Shown here piece by piece: positions 34,866-43,415 of a DNA stretch of 64,000 nt. Position 1 is the first letter of the stretch. Each line of letters starts with the position of its first letter. This DNA is from Kribbella sandramycini (GTDB lineage: Bacteria > Actinomycetota > Actinomycetes > Propionibacteriales > Kribbellaceae). The notes under the pieces are model-generated. The model did no database searches, had not been told where the DNA came from, and worked only from the letters and a program-made list of their open reading frames with translations. A program made the translations under genes and the position numbers. The stretch is from NCBI RefSeq assembly GCF_013131805.1, contig NZ_JABJRC010000007.1:1-64000 (forward strand), given 5' to 3'.

Positions 34866-35729
34866 TCAGACAGTGGCTGAATTCCCCGTCAGCCAGGCGC
34901 GGTCGAACTCGCCGCGGGCGTGCAGAACGGCCGGACCGGTCAGTTCAAGGTGGTTGTCGGCCCGCCAGGTCACCATGACCGCTCCCCCGGGGACTCCGAC
35001 CCGGTAGGTGACCGGAAGCGCTTGTTTGGCCGCTTTCGCCGCAGCAACAGTCACTGCGCAGGTTCCGGTGCCGCAGGAGCGCGTCTCCCCCGAACCACGC
35101 TCGTGAACGCGCATGTCCACATCGTTCGGACCACGGCGGACGACGAACTCCAGGTTGACCCCGTGCGGGAACGCCTCCTGCGGCGACCAGGTCGGCTGGT
35201 CACAGAGGTTGCCCGGCTCGGTCAGGTCGTCGACGAACGCCACTGCATGCGGATTGCCCATGTCAACGTGCAGAGCGGACCACTGGTGGCCGTTGGCCTC
35301 GACAACGATCCCTGCGGGCCCGGGGAGCGTCGGCTCACCCATGTCGACCGTCAGAGTCCCGTCGTCGTTCTGCACGACGGCTTTGACGCCTGCCCGCGTA
35401 CCGACCCGGACGGGCTTGTCGTCGATCAGACCGGCGTCCGCCAGGTACCGGACGAACACCCGGACCCCGTTGCCGCACATCTCCGCAATGGACCCGTCCG
35501 CGTTCCGGTAGTCCATGAACCAGTCGCCCCCGTCGTCGACGTACGGCTGGCTGTCGCCCTTGAGCACCCGCAGGACGCCGTCCGCCCCCAGCCCGGCGTG
35601 CCGATCACACAGAAACCGCACCACCTCCGCATCCAGCTCCCCGTGAACACTGCCGTCAGGGTCAGGAAGGATCACGAAGTCGTTCTCGGTGCCATGGCCT
35701 TTCAGCCACGCGAATGTGGTGCTGCTCAT
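34866..35729 (-). CDS. dapF: Diaminopimelate epimerase
   Basis: This 287-aa PLP-independent racemase makes meso-DAP for lysine and peptidoglycan synthesis. The two catalytic cysteines are in MCGNGVRVF and SCGTGTCAV, within the two-fold repeated fold; GHGTENDFV near the N-terminus is also characteristic. It lies upstream of hflX on the same strand and is divergent from a short gene starting about 24 nt away. Confidence 0.97.
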   Translation of the reverse strand: MSSTTFAWLKGHGTENDFVILPDPDGSVHGELDAEVVRFLCDRHAGLGADGVLRVLKGDSQPYVDDGGDWFMDYRNADGSIAEMCGNGVRVFVRYLADAGLIDDKPVRVGTRAGVKAVVQNDDGTLTVDMGEPTLPGPAGIVVEANGHQWSALHVDMGNPHAVAFVDDLTEPGNLCDQPTWSPQEAFPHGVNLEFVVRRGPNDVDMRVHERGSGETRSCGTGTCAVTVAAAKAAKQALPVTYRVGVPGGAVMVTWRADNHLELTGPAVLHARGEFDRAWLTGNSATV

Positions 35730-35752
35730 GCCTGAATCGTACGGTGTGCCCC

Positions 35753-36016
35753 ATGGAGCTCATCGCCTACTTCTGGGACCAGGAGGACGCCGAAGCCGTC
35801 GCCACCCACTTGGACGGCGTCGTCCGCCGCGGCCGTTTCCACGGCGAGGACGACGACGAAGACCACCCCTGGCTGGTCGTCCTGGGCGACGTCGACCGCG
35901 ACGCGCTGGACACCCTCCTCACAGAACACGACGGCTGGCTCGAAACCACCACCGAAGAACCCGCCGTGGTCCCGCCCTCCCTACCGGACGGGCCACAGCG
36001 GTTCAAGAAGCGGTGA
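35753..36016 (+). CDS. Small hypothetical protein, acidic
   Basis: This 87-aa protein from ATG 35753 begins MELIAYFWDQEDAEAVATHL and has a very acidic middle (GEDDDEDHPW) and a beta-alpha pattern. Coding-type base composition and its snug position between divergent dapF and convergent ggt support a real gene. I recognise no family; no catalytic motif is seen. Confidence 0.55.
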   Translation: MELIAYFWDQEDAEAVATHLDGVVRRGRFHGEDDDEDHPWLVVLGDVDRDALDTLLTEHDGWLETTTEEPAVVPPSLPDGPQRFKKR

Positions 36017-36017
36017 C

Positions 36018-37838
36018 CTACTTGCGCGGCCAGATCTGGTACGCCGCTCCGGCGGAGCCGCCGCCTCGGCGGGTGGGTTCGGCGGCGGCGAGGACGGCGC
36101 CGCCCGGGAGGAACTCGAGGGCGGCCACGGCGCCGATTTCGGCGGCTGAGGTGAAGGCGTCGCCGGAGGGAACGAGGGTGTGGCCGTAGGGGGTGAGGGA
36201 TTTGCCGTGGGCCTCGATGAAGGGCGGTTCGGCGGTGACGTTGGCGGTGTTGCGCTGGGAGGCGCGGGGGGCGGCGACGGCTTCGGGCAGCGTCATGCCG
36301 CGGTCGAGGCGGTTGGTGAGGGTTTGCAGGACGGTGGTGATGATGGTCGAGCCGCCGGGTGAGCCGAGGGCGAGGAAGGGCTTGCCGTGTCGCAGGACGA
36401 TCGTGGGCGACATCGAGGAGCGCGGGCGCTTCAGCGGCTCGATGCGGTTCGGGTCGGCGGCGTCGTACACGGCGGAGAAGTCGGTCAGCTCGTTGTTCAG
36501 CAGGAAGCCGCGGCCGGGGACGGTGATGCCGCTGCCGCCGGTCTGCTCGATGGTGAGCGTGTAGGAGACGACGTTGCCCCACTTGTCGGCGGCGACCAGG
36601 TGCGTGGTGGACAGGCCCTCGGTGTCCGGGCCTTCCGCGGACGCCGTCGTACCGCCGCAGCGCGAGTAGTCGCCATCGGGGACGCCGGGCTTCAACGGCT
36701 TCACGGACGCCTTGGCCGGGTTGATCTGGCAGGAACGCTCAGCGCCGAAGCCGTCCGACAGGAGCTCCTTGGTCGGTACGTCGACGAACGCCGGGTCGCC
36801 GACGTACGCGCCACGGTCCGCGAAGGCGAGGGCCGAGGCCTCCAGGTAGGAGTGCAGCGCGGGCGCGGTCTGCATCCGGTCGATCCGCAGCGGCTCCAGG
36901 ATGTTCAGCGCCTCGCCGACCGTGGTGCCACCGGAGGAGGACGGCGCCATCCCGTAGACGTCCAGGCCGTCGTACTTGACCCGAGTCGGCGCCCTGTCGA
37001 TCACCTTGTACTTCGCCAGGTCCGCAGTGGTCAGGTGACCCGGCATGACCGGCAGCGTCGTACCAGCTGTCTTCGGCGGGTTCTTCACGGTCGCAGCGAT
37101 CTCGGCGGCCAGCTTGCCGCCGTAGAACGCCGGAAGGCCCTTCGAGCCGAGCAGGCGGTACGTGTCCGCCAGCTCCGGGTTCTTGAACACAGTCCCGACC
37201 TTCGGCGCATCTCCGCCGGGCAGGAACAGTTTCGCCGTGGGGGCAATCGCCGCGAACCGCTCCTTGTTGTCGAGCGTCTGGCTGCGGAACGTCTCGTCGA
37301 CGACGAAACCGCGCGCAGCAAGGTCGGCCGCCGGTTTGATCGCCTTACCGAGGGACAGCGAGCCCCACTGGCGCAGAGCGCGGTCCCACGTCGCTGGTGT
37401 ACCCGGCACGCCGACCGAAACGCCAGACGTGACCAGATCGGGGAAGAACTTGTACGGCGTCCCGGTCGCCGGGTTGATGAACGCATCGCGCGGCATGGCC
37501 GCCGGAGCGGTCTCCCGGCCGTCCAGCGTGAGCACCTTGCGCGTCTTGGCGTTGTAGTAGACGAAGTACCCACCGCCGCCGATGCCGGCCGAGTAGGGCT
37601 CGGTGACGCCCAGAGCGGCCGCTGTCGCCACTGCGGCGTCCACAGCGTTGCCGCCACGGCGCAGTACGTCGAGACCGATCTTCGTCGCCTCAGGGTCGAC
37701 CGAGGCGACCGCTCCGCCGTACCCGATCGCTGTCGGGTGTTTGACGGGCAGCTTCGGCGGACTGGCCGCCGCTCCACTCGCACCGAGCCCGGACAGGACA
37801 AGAGCACTCGCGGACAGGGACGCGACCAGTTTCTTCAC
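36018..37838 (-). CDS. ggt: Gamma-glutamyltransferase
   Basis: This 606-aa secreted Ntn-hydrolase has a signal peptide at about residues 1-25. The pattern LRRGGNAVDAAVATAAALGV and GIGGGGYFVYYN is that of the large subunit. The self-cleavage/nucleophile region STTHLVAADKWGNVVS marks the start of the small subunit, and SMSPTIVLRHGKPFLALGSPGGS is the conserved substrate-site segment. It cleaves gamma-glutamyl bonds outside the membrane; in an actinobacterium the substrate may be peptides rather than glutathione. The stop lies one base from the convergent small gene. Confidence 0.95.
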   Translation of the reverse strand: MKKLVASLSASALVLSGLGASGAAASPPKLPVKHPTAIGYGGAVASVDPEATKIGLDVLRRGGNAVDAAVATAAALGVTEPYSAGIGGGGYFVYYNAKTRKVLTLDGRETAPAAMPRDAFINPATGTPYKFFPDLVTSGVSVGVPGTPATWDRALRQWGSLSLGKAIKPAADLAARGFVVDETFRSQTLDNKERFAAIAPTAKLFLPGGDAPKVGTVFKNPELADTYRLLGSKGLPAFYGGKLAAEIAATVKNPPKTAGTTLPVMPGHLTTADLAKYKVIDRAPTRVKYDGLDVYGMAPSSSGGTTVGEALNILEPLRIDRMQTAPALHSYLEASALAFADRGAYVGDPAFVDVPTKELLSDGFGAERSCQINPAKASVKPLKPGVPDGDYSRCGGTTASAEGPDTEGLSTTHLVAADKWGNVVSYTLTIEQTGGSGITVPGRGFLLNNELTDFSAVYDAADPNRIEPLKRPRSSMSPTIVLRHGKPFLALGSPGGSTIITTVLQTLTNRLDRGMTLPEAVAAPRASQRNTANVTAEPPFIEAHGKSLTPYGHTLVPSGDAFTSAAEIGAVAALEFLPGGAVLAAAEPTRRGGGSAGAAYQIWPRK

Positions 37839-37915
37839 CGGATCTCCAGGGGTCGGGGACAGGGGACCTGTCCCCTGCCTATCCCGAACTCACACCCCAG
37901 CGCCAGTCATTGCGG

Positions 37916-38605
37916 CTAGTTGATCGCGCACGACCCCATGAAGCGCTGCAGGGATTCGTCCGTCCAGTCGGCGCTGCCAGCCGGCGCCTCCACCAGCAGC
38001 CACTGCTCGGCCAGCTTGACCTGACCGGTGAGGCGGCCGTCCAGAGTGCCGATGTGGAACGTCTTACCGGCGGTCTCCCGCACTCGGACCGCAGTCAGCG
38101 ACCTAGCCGCATCAGCCCGCTGCAGAACCAGCTTGGCGGCCGTGTCCGCCGTCCGCATCTCCGGCGGCGCCAGGACGACGCGGTCGGCAGCGATCGGCTT
38201 CTCGGCGACCCACCCCTGCGGCGCCAGCTGACAGCCGATCCGGTTCCAGGTGGCGGTGTTCGCCACCAGATCGACGCCTGCGGAGAACAGCGACATCGTG
38301 CCGTCACCGGCGGACGGCGTCGGCGACGTCGAACCCGCCGTCGCACCGGCCGCGGGCGTGTCCTGGTCACCGCCGGCCGCGACCGGCGGGTCGTTCGGCG
38401 CGCCCCACCACTTCAGCTGCCCACCGAACCCCAGCACGGCCGCCGTCACCGCGGCGACGCACAGCACCCCGGTCGCCCGCCGGCGGCGCTTGATCCGGCG
38501 TAACGCACGCCGCCCCCGCGCGACGTCCGCGTCGACATCCGCCGGAGGCAGCGCATCGGCCGCCTGGTCGGCGAACCCCTCCAACAGCTTCTTGACCTCG
38601 TCCAC
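37916..38605 (-). CDS. Membrane protein downstream of SigE-type sigma factor (possible anti-sigma partner)
   Basis: This 229-aa protein has a cytoplasmic N-terminus (about residues 1-43, ending in a run of basic residues), one membrane segment (44-62), a Pro/Ala/Thr/Ser linker, and an extracytoplasmic domain with two cysteines. No zinc anti-sigma motif (HxxxCxxC) is seen. The position 42 nt after the sigma factor gene and the topology resemble partners of SigE-family sigma factors. Function is inferred from context. Confidence 0.7.
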   Translation of the reverse strand: MDEVKKLLEGFADQAADALPPADVDADVARGRRALRRIKRRRRATGVLCVAAVTAAVLGFGGQLKWWGAPNDPPVAAGGDQDTPAAGATAGSTSPTPSAGDGTMSLFSAGVDLVANTATWNRIGCQLAPQGWVAEKPIAADRVVLAPPEMRTADTAAKLVLQRADAARSLTAVRVRETAGKTFHIGTLDGRLTGQVKLAEQWLLVEAPAGSADWTDESLQRFMGSCAIN

Positions 38606-38647
38606 TGCTCCGTCCCTCTCCCGGCCGACCGTCCCGGCCGGGACCTC

Positions 38648-39166
38648 TCAGCCACTCCCCGTCGCCTGATCCGTCGGTTCGTCGGTCATCAGGTCCTTCA
38701 ATCGCTTGAGAGCCTTGGCGGTCTGGCTCTTCACGGTTCCCTCGGTGCACTCCAGGATCCGTGCGCAGCTCGCCACGTCGAGATCCTGGAAGTAACGCAG
38801 TACCAGCACGGCCCGCTGCCGGGGCGCGAGCTCCAGCAGCGCCCGGCGGACCGCGATCGTGTCCACCGGATCCGTCTCGTCGGTGAGCCTCGGCTCGAGC
38901 GTGTCGGCGGTCACCACCTCGGGGTGGCGGCCGGCGCGGCGGCGCTCGTCCAGGAAGGCGTTCACCAGAATGCGGTGCGCGTACGGTCCGGCGCCTTCGT
39001 GCCGGATCCGGTGCCAGTGCACGTAGACCCGCGTACAGGCGGTCTGGACCAGATCCTCCGCGGTGTAGGCGTCCCCCGCGGTCAGCAACAGCGCCGTTCT
39101 CATCAATCGGTTGCGATCCGCGAGCAAGTACTCGCGGAACTCCGCCTCACGGTCACCCCCTCGCAT
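38648..39166 (-). CDS. SigE-family (ECF) RNA polymerase sigma factor
   Basis: This 172-aa group 4 sigma factor has region 2 with AEDLVQTACTRVYVHWHRI and region 4 with LAPRQRAVLVLRYFQDLDV and the HTH SCARILECTEGTVKSQTAKAL. The short length and sequence fit the actinobacterial SigE-50-like family (TIGR02983). The 5' end overlaps the end of miaA by 14 nt and the membrane gene follows. It probably serves envelope or stress signalling. Confidence 0.93.
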   Translation of the reverse strand: MRGGDREAEFREYLLADRNRLMRTALLLTAGDAYTAEDLVQTACTRVYVHWHRIRHEGAGPYAHRILVNAFLDERRRAGRHPEVVTADTLEPRLTDETDPVDTIAVRRALLELAPRQRAVLVLRYFQDLDVASCARILECTEGTVKSQTAKALKRLKDLMTDEPTDQATGSG

Positions 39167-40136
39167 CTACGGCCCCTGGCTGCGAGCCTGTCGTCACTCC
39201 GACTACGCCGCCGGAGCCGATTCGGTTGCCCGCGGCCAGCACATCGATCGCCTTCGCGACCAGCTCCGGATCGTCGTAGGCGAGCCAGCTGATCCGCGGG
39301 TCCTTGCGGAACCAGGAGTCCTGCCGGCGGGCGAACCGGCGGGTCGCCTGGGCCGTCCGCTCCCGGGCCTCGGCCTCGTCGATCTCGCCGTTCAGCAGGG
39401 CGATCACCTGGGAGTAGCCGAGCGCGCGGTTCGCCGTCCGGCCCTCGAGCAGGCCCTGCCCGAGCAGCCCGCGGACCTCCTCGACGAAGCCGGCCTCGAA
39501 CATCCGGTCGACCCGGCGGCCGATCCGCTCGTCGAGCACCGGCCGCGGCACGTCGAGGCCGATCTGGACGGCGCCCGGATAGGCGTAGGTGTAGGCCGGC
39601 AGCGTCGCGGTGTACGCCGAACCGGTGATCTCGACGACCTCCAGCGCGCGGACGATCCGGCGTCCGTTACTCGGCAGGATCTGCGCAGCCGCGGCCGGGT
39701 CGACCGCGGCCAGCCGCTGGTGCAGCGCGCCGGACCCGAGCTCGGCGAGCTCCGCCTCCAGCCGCTCGCGGACGGCGGCGTCCGTACCGGGGAAAGTGAA
39801 CTCGTCGAGGATCGCGCGGACGTACAGCGCGGAGCCGCCGGCCAGCACCGGGACGGCGGCGCGCGCCGTACAGCCGTCGATCGCGGCCCGGGCCAACTGC
39901 TGGAACTCGGCGACCGTCGCGGTCTGCGTCACGTCGAGGATGTCGAGCAGATGATGCGGGACGCCGGCGCGCTCGGCGGTGCTGATCTTGGCCGTGCCGA
40001 TGTCCATCCCGCGGTAGACCTGCATCGCGTCCGCGTTCACCACCTCGCCGCCCAGGCGCTTGCACAGGGCAACGGACAGGTCGGACTTGCCGGCCGCGGT
40101 GGGGCCGACGACCGCGACGACAAGTGGATCGGCCAT
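39153..40136 (-). CDS. miaA: tRNA dimethylallyltransferase MiaA
   Basis: This 327-aa enzyme adds a dimethylallyl group to A37 of tRNAs reading UNN codons. It has the P-loop VVGPTAAGKSDLSVAL, the DxxQ-type motif NADAMQVYRGMDIGTAK, and RFARRQDSWFRKDPRI, the conserved C-terminal RRQ-W motif. The product is the substrate of MiaB, encoded 6 kb away. Its 3' end overlaps the sigma factor gene by 14 nt. A normal length and full motif set indicate a functional enzyme. Confidence 0.97.
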   Translation of the reverse strand: MADPLVVAVVGPTAAGKSDLSVALCKRLGGEVVNADAMQVYRGMDIGTAKISTAERAGVPHHLLDILDVTQTATVAEFQQLARAAIDGCTARAAVPVLAGGSALYVRAILDEFTFPGTDAAVRERLEAELAELGSGALHQRLAAVDPAAAAQILPSNGRRIVRALEVVEITGSAYTATLPAYTYAYPGAVQIGLDVPRPVLDERIGRRVDRMFEAGFVEEVRGLLGQGLLEGRTANRALGYSQVIALLNGEIDEAEARERTAQATRRFARRQDSWFRKDPRISWLAYDDPELVAKAIDVLAAGNRIGSGGVVGVTTGSQPGAVDARG

Positions 40137-40282
40137 CGCTCCAGTGTGACAGTTTTCGGTCCGGGCCCGCGGCAGGGGGCGTCAAGTCTGCGCCAAGAGC
40201 CCCGGATCCGGGTTGTGGATGACCCCGGAAGTCGGTTAGACACGACCCGTTCGCAACAACGGTTTACGGGAGGGAAAGAGCT

Positions 40283-40468
40283 GTGACGACTCCGTTCGAT
40301 GAGAGCAGCGACGCCGCGAAGGAAGCGTTCGAGGAGGGTGCCGAGGCGCTGAAGAGCGGCGGCGACGTCGAATCCGGTGGTGACGTCGAGTCGGGGGGCG
40401 ATGTCGAGTCGGGTGGTGACGTCGAGTCCGGCGGCGGTTCGCAGGACTCCGGCGGCGACGTCGAGTAA
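40283..40468 (+). CDS. Small acidic repeat protein (SGGDVE repeats)
   Basis: This 61-aa protein from GTG 40283 has a strong GGGAGGGAAAG ribosome binding site. The first 24 residues are helical and acidic; the rest is a run of SGGDVE hexapeptides (four in series, then a broken GGSQD unit and a final SGGDVE). At DNA level the 18-nt units differ mainly at synonymous positions, which suggests selection on the peptide. No family is recognised. It lies 121 nt upstream of another small acidic protein. Confidence 0.65.
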   Translation: MTTPFDESSDAAKEAFEEGAEALKSGGDVESGGDVESGGDVESGGDVESGGGSQDSGGDVE

Positions 40469-40589
40469 CCAGGAGCAAAATCCTGCGGGACAGTTTCGCG
40501 CCGGTCCTACAGTTCGGGCCCGGTTGGTGCAATCATCGACCGCTAGCTGTCCGTAAGTACTTCACTACGCAGGAATGGGAGCCCCTGAG

Positions 40590-40832
40590 ATGGGCATCTT
40601 CGACAAGTTCAAGGACAAGGCCGAGGACCTGAAGGACAAGGCCGGCGACCTGGTCGACCAGCACGGCGACAAGGTCGGCGCGGGCCTGGACAAGGCCGGC
40701 GACTTCGTGGACGAGAAGACCGGTGGCAAGTACGGCGACAAGATCGACCAGGGTGTCGACAAGGCCAAGGAGGGCCTGGACGGCCTCGACGGCCAGAACG
40801 ACGACATCCCGGACGCGAACAAGCCCGCCTGA
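40590..40832 (+). CDS. MT0933-like antitoxin-family small protein
   Basis: This 80-aa protein from ATG 40590 is made of amphipathic, Lys/Asp-rich 11-mer-like helical repeats: FDKFKDKAEDLKDKAGDLVD, then KVGAGLDKAGDFVDE and IDQGVDKAKEGLDGLDG. This matches the MT0933/Rv0909 antitoxin family and also resembles LEA/CsbD-like stress proteins. No toxin gene is adjacent, so a toxin-antitoxin role is unproven; a stress-protein role is equally possible. A terminator follows. Confidence 0.75.
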   Translation: MGIFDKFKDKAEDLKDKAGDLVDQHGDKVGAGLDKAGDFVDEKTGGKYGDKIDQGVDKAKEGLDGLDGQNDDIPDANKPA

Positions 40833-40844
40833 ACCCCGCACCCG

Positions 40845-40875
40845 AAGGGCCGTGAGCAACATGCTCACGGCCCTT
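40845..40875. terminator. Terminator hairpin
   Basis: AAGGGCCGTGAGCA and TGCTCACGGCCCTT form a perfect 14-bp stem with a tiny loop, 13 nt after the stop of the small antitoxin-like gene. Confidence 0.85.
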
Positions 40876-40956
40876 CGCGCTGCCCGGGGTAGCGAGTTGT
40901 GACTCGGCGTGACTGATGCTCTAAGGTCCTCGCAGTGAGGGTGAGGGAGGACCTTG

Positions 40957-42111
40957 GTGGGGGTCGTTGCGATACCGCCGCCGGCGCGGGCTGTGGCCGC
41001 GAAACCGGTGGCGTGGGGTGGGTTCGGCGCGTCGTTGCGGCTGGCCTGGCCGGGCATCGTGCTGTACGCCGCGACGCGGGTGCTGATGTTCGTCGTCCTG
41101 CTGATCTGGAGCCGGAAAACGACCGAGAGCGTCTGGTTCGTCCTCGGTGAGTACGACGCGACGCACTACGTCCTGATCGCCGATCACGGGTACGACGCGG
41201 CCCCGGACGGCAAGGAGCTGGCGTTCTTCCCGTTGTTTCCCTGGCTGATCCGGGCGGCCGGGCTGATCTCGCCGTTCAGCAGCCGGAGCAACGCGATCGT
41301 CCTCGGACTGCTCGCCTCGCTGTTCGCCGCCTGGGGAATCTTTGCGGTCGGCAACCATCTCTTCGATCAGTGGACCGGTCTGCTGCTGGCCGGGCTGTGG
41401 GGCGTCGTACCGCATGCGCTCGTGCAGTCGATGGCGTACACCGAATCGCTGTTCACCGCGCTCGCAGCATTCGCCCTGGTCGCACTGCTGCGCCGCTCCT
41501 GGGTCACCGCCGGATTGCTCACGATCGTCGCCGGCCTGTGCCGCCCATCGGCGCTCGCACTGATCGGCGTCGTCGGCCTGGCCGCGCTGATCGCCGTCGT
41601 CCGCCGCCAGGACGGTTGGCGCCCGTACGCCGCCGCCCTGCTCGCGCCACTCGGCTGGCTCGGCTACCTGTGGTGGGTGGGCACGAAGACCGGGCGGATC
41701 GACGGCTGGTTCCACGTCCAGGCGACGAGCTGGCACTCATCGTTCGACTTCGGCGTCTCGACATACCAGGCCGTCGTCCGCACAGCGACATCCCCGACCG
41801 TCCTGGACTTCGTCATCGTCTCGCTGGTCCTGATAGGCGCCGTCGTCCTCCTCGTCATCGCCGCCCTGAAGCGAGTCCCCTGGCCACTCGTCGTCTACAG
41901 CCTCGGCATCGTCGTCATGGCCGTCGGCGCCACCAACTACTTCAACGCCAAGGGCCGCCTGATCCTCCCCGCCTTCGCCTTGCTCATCCCGATTGCTCGC
42001 GCCTTGGCCCGCCTCCGCCCCGCCCTGGCCGCCCTCCTCCTCACCCTCCTCGCAACCACCTCAGCCGCCTTCGCCGGCTACCTGGCCTTCATCTGGCCCC
42101 TCTCCCCCTAG
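40957..42111 (+). CDS. Membrane glycosyltransferase (PIG-V/mannosyltransferase-like)
   Basis: This 384-aa multi-pass membrane protein starts at GTG 40957 (GGGAGG upstream; TTG three bases earlier is possible). The first extracytoplasmic loop carries EYDATHYVLIADHGYD, the acidic motif expected of GT-C/PIG-V-like polyprenyl-sugar-dependent transferases, followed by FFPLFPWLIR. About nine hydrophobic segments follow. It likely moves a mannose or related sugar onto a cell-wall glycan or lipid. Its last 51 nt overlap the convergent kinase gene. Confidence 0.85.
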   Translation: MGVVAIPPPARAVAAKPVAWGGFGASLRLAWPGIVLYAATRVLMFVVLLIWSRKTTESVWFVLGEYDATHYVLIADHGYDAAPDGKELAFFPLFPWLIRAAGLISPFSSRSNAIVLGLLASLFAAWGIFAVGNHLFDQWTGLLLAGLWGVVPHALVQSMAYTESLFTALAAFALVALLRRSWVTAGLLTIVAGLCRPSALALIGVVGLAALIAVVRRQDGWRPYAAALLAPLGWLGYLWWVGTKTGRIDGWFHVQATSWHSSFDFGVSTYQAVVRTATSPTVLDFVIVSLVLIGAVVLLVIAALKRVPWPLVVYSLGIVVMAVGATNYFNAKGRLILPAFALLIPIARALARLRPALAALLLTLLATTSAAFAGYLAFIWPLSP

Positions 42112-42867
42112 CAGCTGCGCGCGATTCGCGAGGATGTAGGCAACCGCTGCGCGGTAACCGCCGGCATGGTCCTCGTCGCGATGGACGTCGTACGCCGGGT
42201 TGCCGGCCTTGATCTGCTGCTCGATGTTCGCCGCATGCGAGAGCAGGCGGATGCCGATCAGGTCGACGAGTTCGGCCGGCTGAACGTCGAGGCCGTAGGC
42301 GTCGCAGAACAGCCGGAGCCGCCGGGCCCGGTCCGGCTCCTCCGGCCAGCCGAAGGGCTCGAGCCAGCGCGACGGGTGGAAGGGGACGAACTGGTGGGCC
42401 GCGTAGCAGAGGTCCCAGCGACGGTTGGACGGGCGGACCGTGTCCCAGTCGATGATGCCGACGACCTCCGGGCCGTCGAAGATCAGGTTCCAGGGGGCGA
42501 GGTCGTGGTGGCCGATGCAGTCGATCGCGACCGGTGCGGCGACCTCCAGGTCGTTCCACTCCCCCGGCTCAGCCGGAACGAACCCCTCGGTCGCGTCGTG
42601 CAGCCGGCGGATCGCGCACGCCACGCTGACGAGCGCCTCGTCGGAGCGCAGGTCGGCGGTCAGTGGCGGGTAGCCGGCGGTCCCGACGAGGTAGGTCAGC
42701 GTCTCGGTCTCGTCGTCCAGGTCGATCACTCGTGGCGACAGGCCGAAGCCGGCTTGTTCCAGGTGCCGCAGCAACGCGTGGCTGTTGGACGAGCCGCGGC
42801 GGCGGCGTACGACGTCGCCGTCCCGGACCGGCTTGGAGAACCGCCCGCCTGCCAGCTCCTCGCTCAT
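42061..42867 (-). CDS. APH-family phosphotransferase
   Basis: This 268-aa kinase-fold protein has the catalytic loop GHHDLAPWN and the metal-binding VVGIIDWDTVRP of aminoglycoside/choline/homoserine kinases. The N-lobe Lys and Glu are not clear-cut. The family phosphorylates many small molecules; there is no sign that it confers antibiotic resistance. It ends within the 3' end of the mannosyltransferase gene and is divergent from the NUDIX gene, 31 nt apart. Confidence 0.88.
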   Translation of the reverse strand: MSEELAGGRFSKPVRDGDVVRRRRGSSNSHALLRHLEQAGFGLSPRVIDLDDETETLTYLVGTAGYPPLTADLRSDEALVSVACAIRRLHDATEGFVPAEPGEWNDLEVAAPVAIDCIGHHDLAPWNLIFDGPEVVGIIDWDTVRPSNRRWDLCYAAHQFVPFHPSRWLEPFGWPEEPDRARRLRLFCDAYGLDVQPAELVDLIGIRLLSHAANIEQQIKAGNPAYDVHRDEDHAGGYRAAVAYILANRAQLLGGEGPDEGQVAGEGG

Positions 42868-42898
42868 GGCTCGAACCTAGCGTGGATAGGGTCGGGGG

Positions 42899-43348
42899 AT
42901 GGATCGGTTTTCGGTGGTTCCGGCGGCTTATGTGGTGTTGCGGCGTGGGGACGAGGTGCTGATGTTGCGGCGGGCCAATACCGGTTACATGGACGGGTAC
43001 TGGGCGGTTCCGGCTGGGCATGTGGAGCGGGGCGAGTCGGTGCTGGAAGCCGCGGTTCGGGAGGTGCGGGAAGAGGTGGGCGTGGAGATCGCACCGGCGG
43101 ATCTGCGGCCGTTGACGGTCTTTCACCGCACGCAGGCGAACGGGGATCCGATCGACGAACGGGTGGATTTCTTCTTCACGGCGTCGCGGTGGAGCGGTGA
43201 GCCACGGGAGATGGAGCCGGAGAAGTCGGCCGGGCTGGAGTGGTTCGCGCTGGACAAGTTGCCGGAGCCGATGGTGCCGCACGAGGCGCGGGTGCTGGCA
43301 GGGCTCGACGGTGAGCTTCCGGTGGTGATGGTCCAGGGTTTCGCCTGA
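42899..43348 (+). CDS. NUDIX hydrolase
   Basis: This 149-aa protein has a complete Nudix box at about residues 41-63: GHVERGESVLEAAVREVREE followed by VGV. The fold otherwise has a short VPAAYVVLRRGDEVLML start. Such enzymes hydrolyse nucleoside diphosphates linked to another group; the substrate (for example an oxidised dNTP) is not readable. It stands between the kinase and phosphoesterase genes without overlap. Confidence 0.94.
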   Translation: MDRFSVVPAAYVVLRRGDEVLMLRRANTGYMDGYWAVPAGHVERGESVLEAAVREVREEVGVEIAPADLRPLTVFHRTQANGDPIDERVDFFFTASRWSGEPREMEPEKSAGLEWFALDKLPEPMVPHEARVLAGLDGELPVVMVQGFA

Positions 43349-43415
43349 GTTCACCGGACCTTGGGTGGCTGCGTTCTAATGTTCGCTGCGGTGTCAGCGA
43401 ACGATGGAGGCGGCG

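Noticed and set aside
40283..40832. Two small genes as a toxin-antitoxin pair
   Set aside because: Neither resembles a toxin; both are acidic and hydrophilic and are separated by 121 nt.
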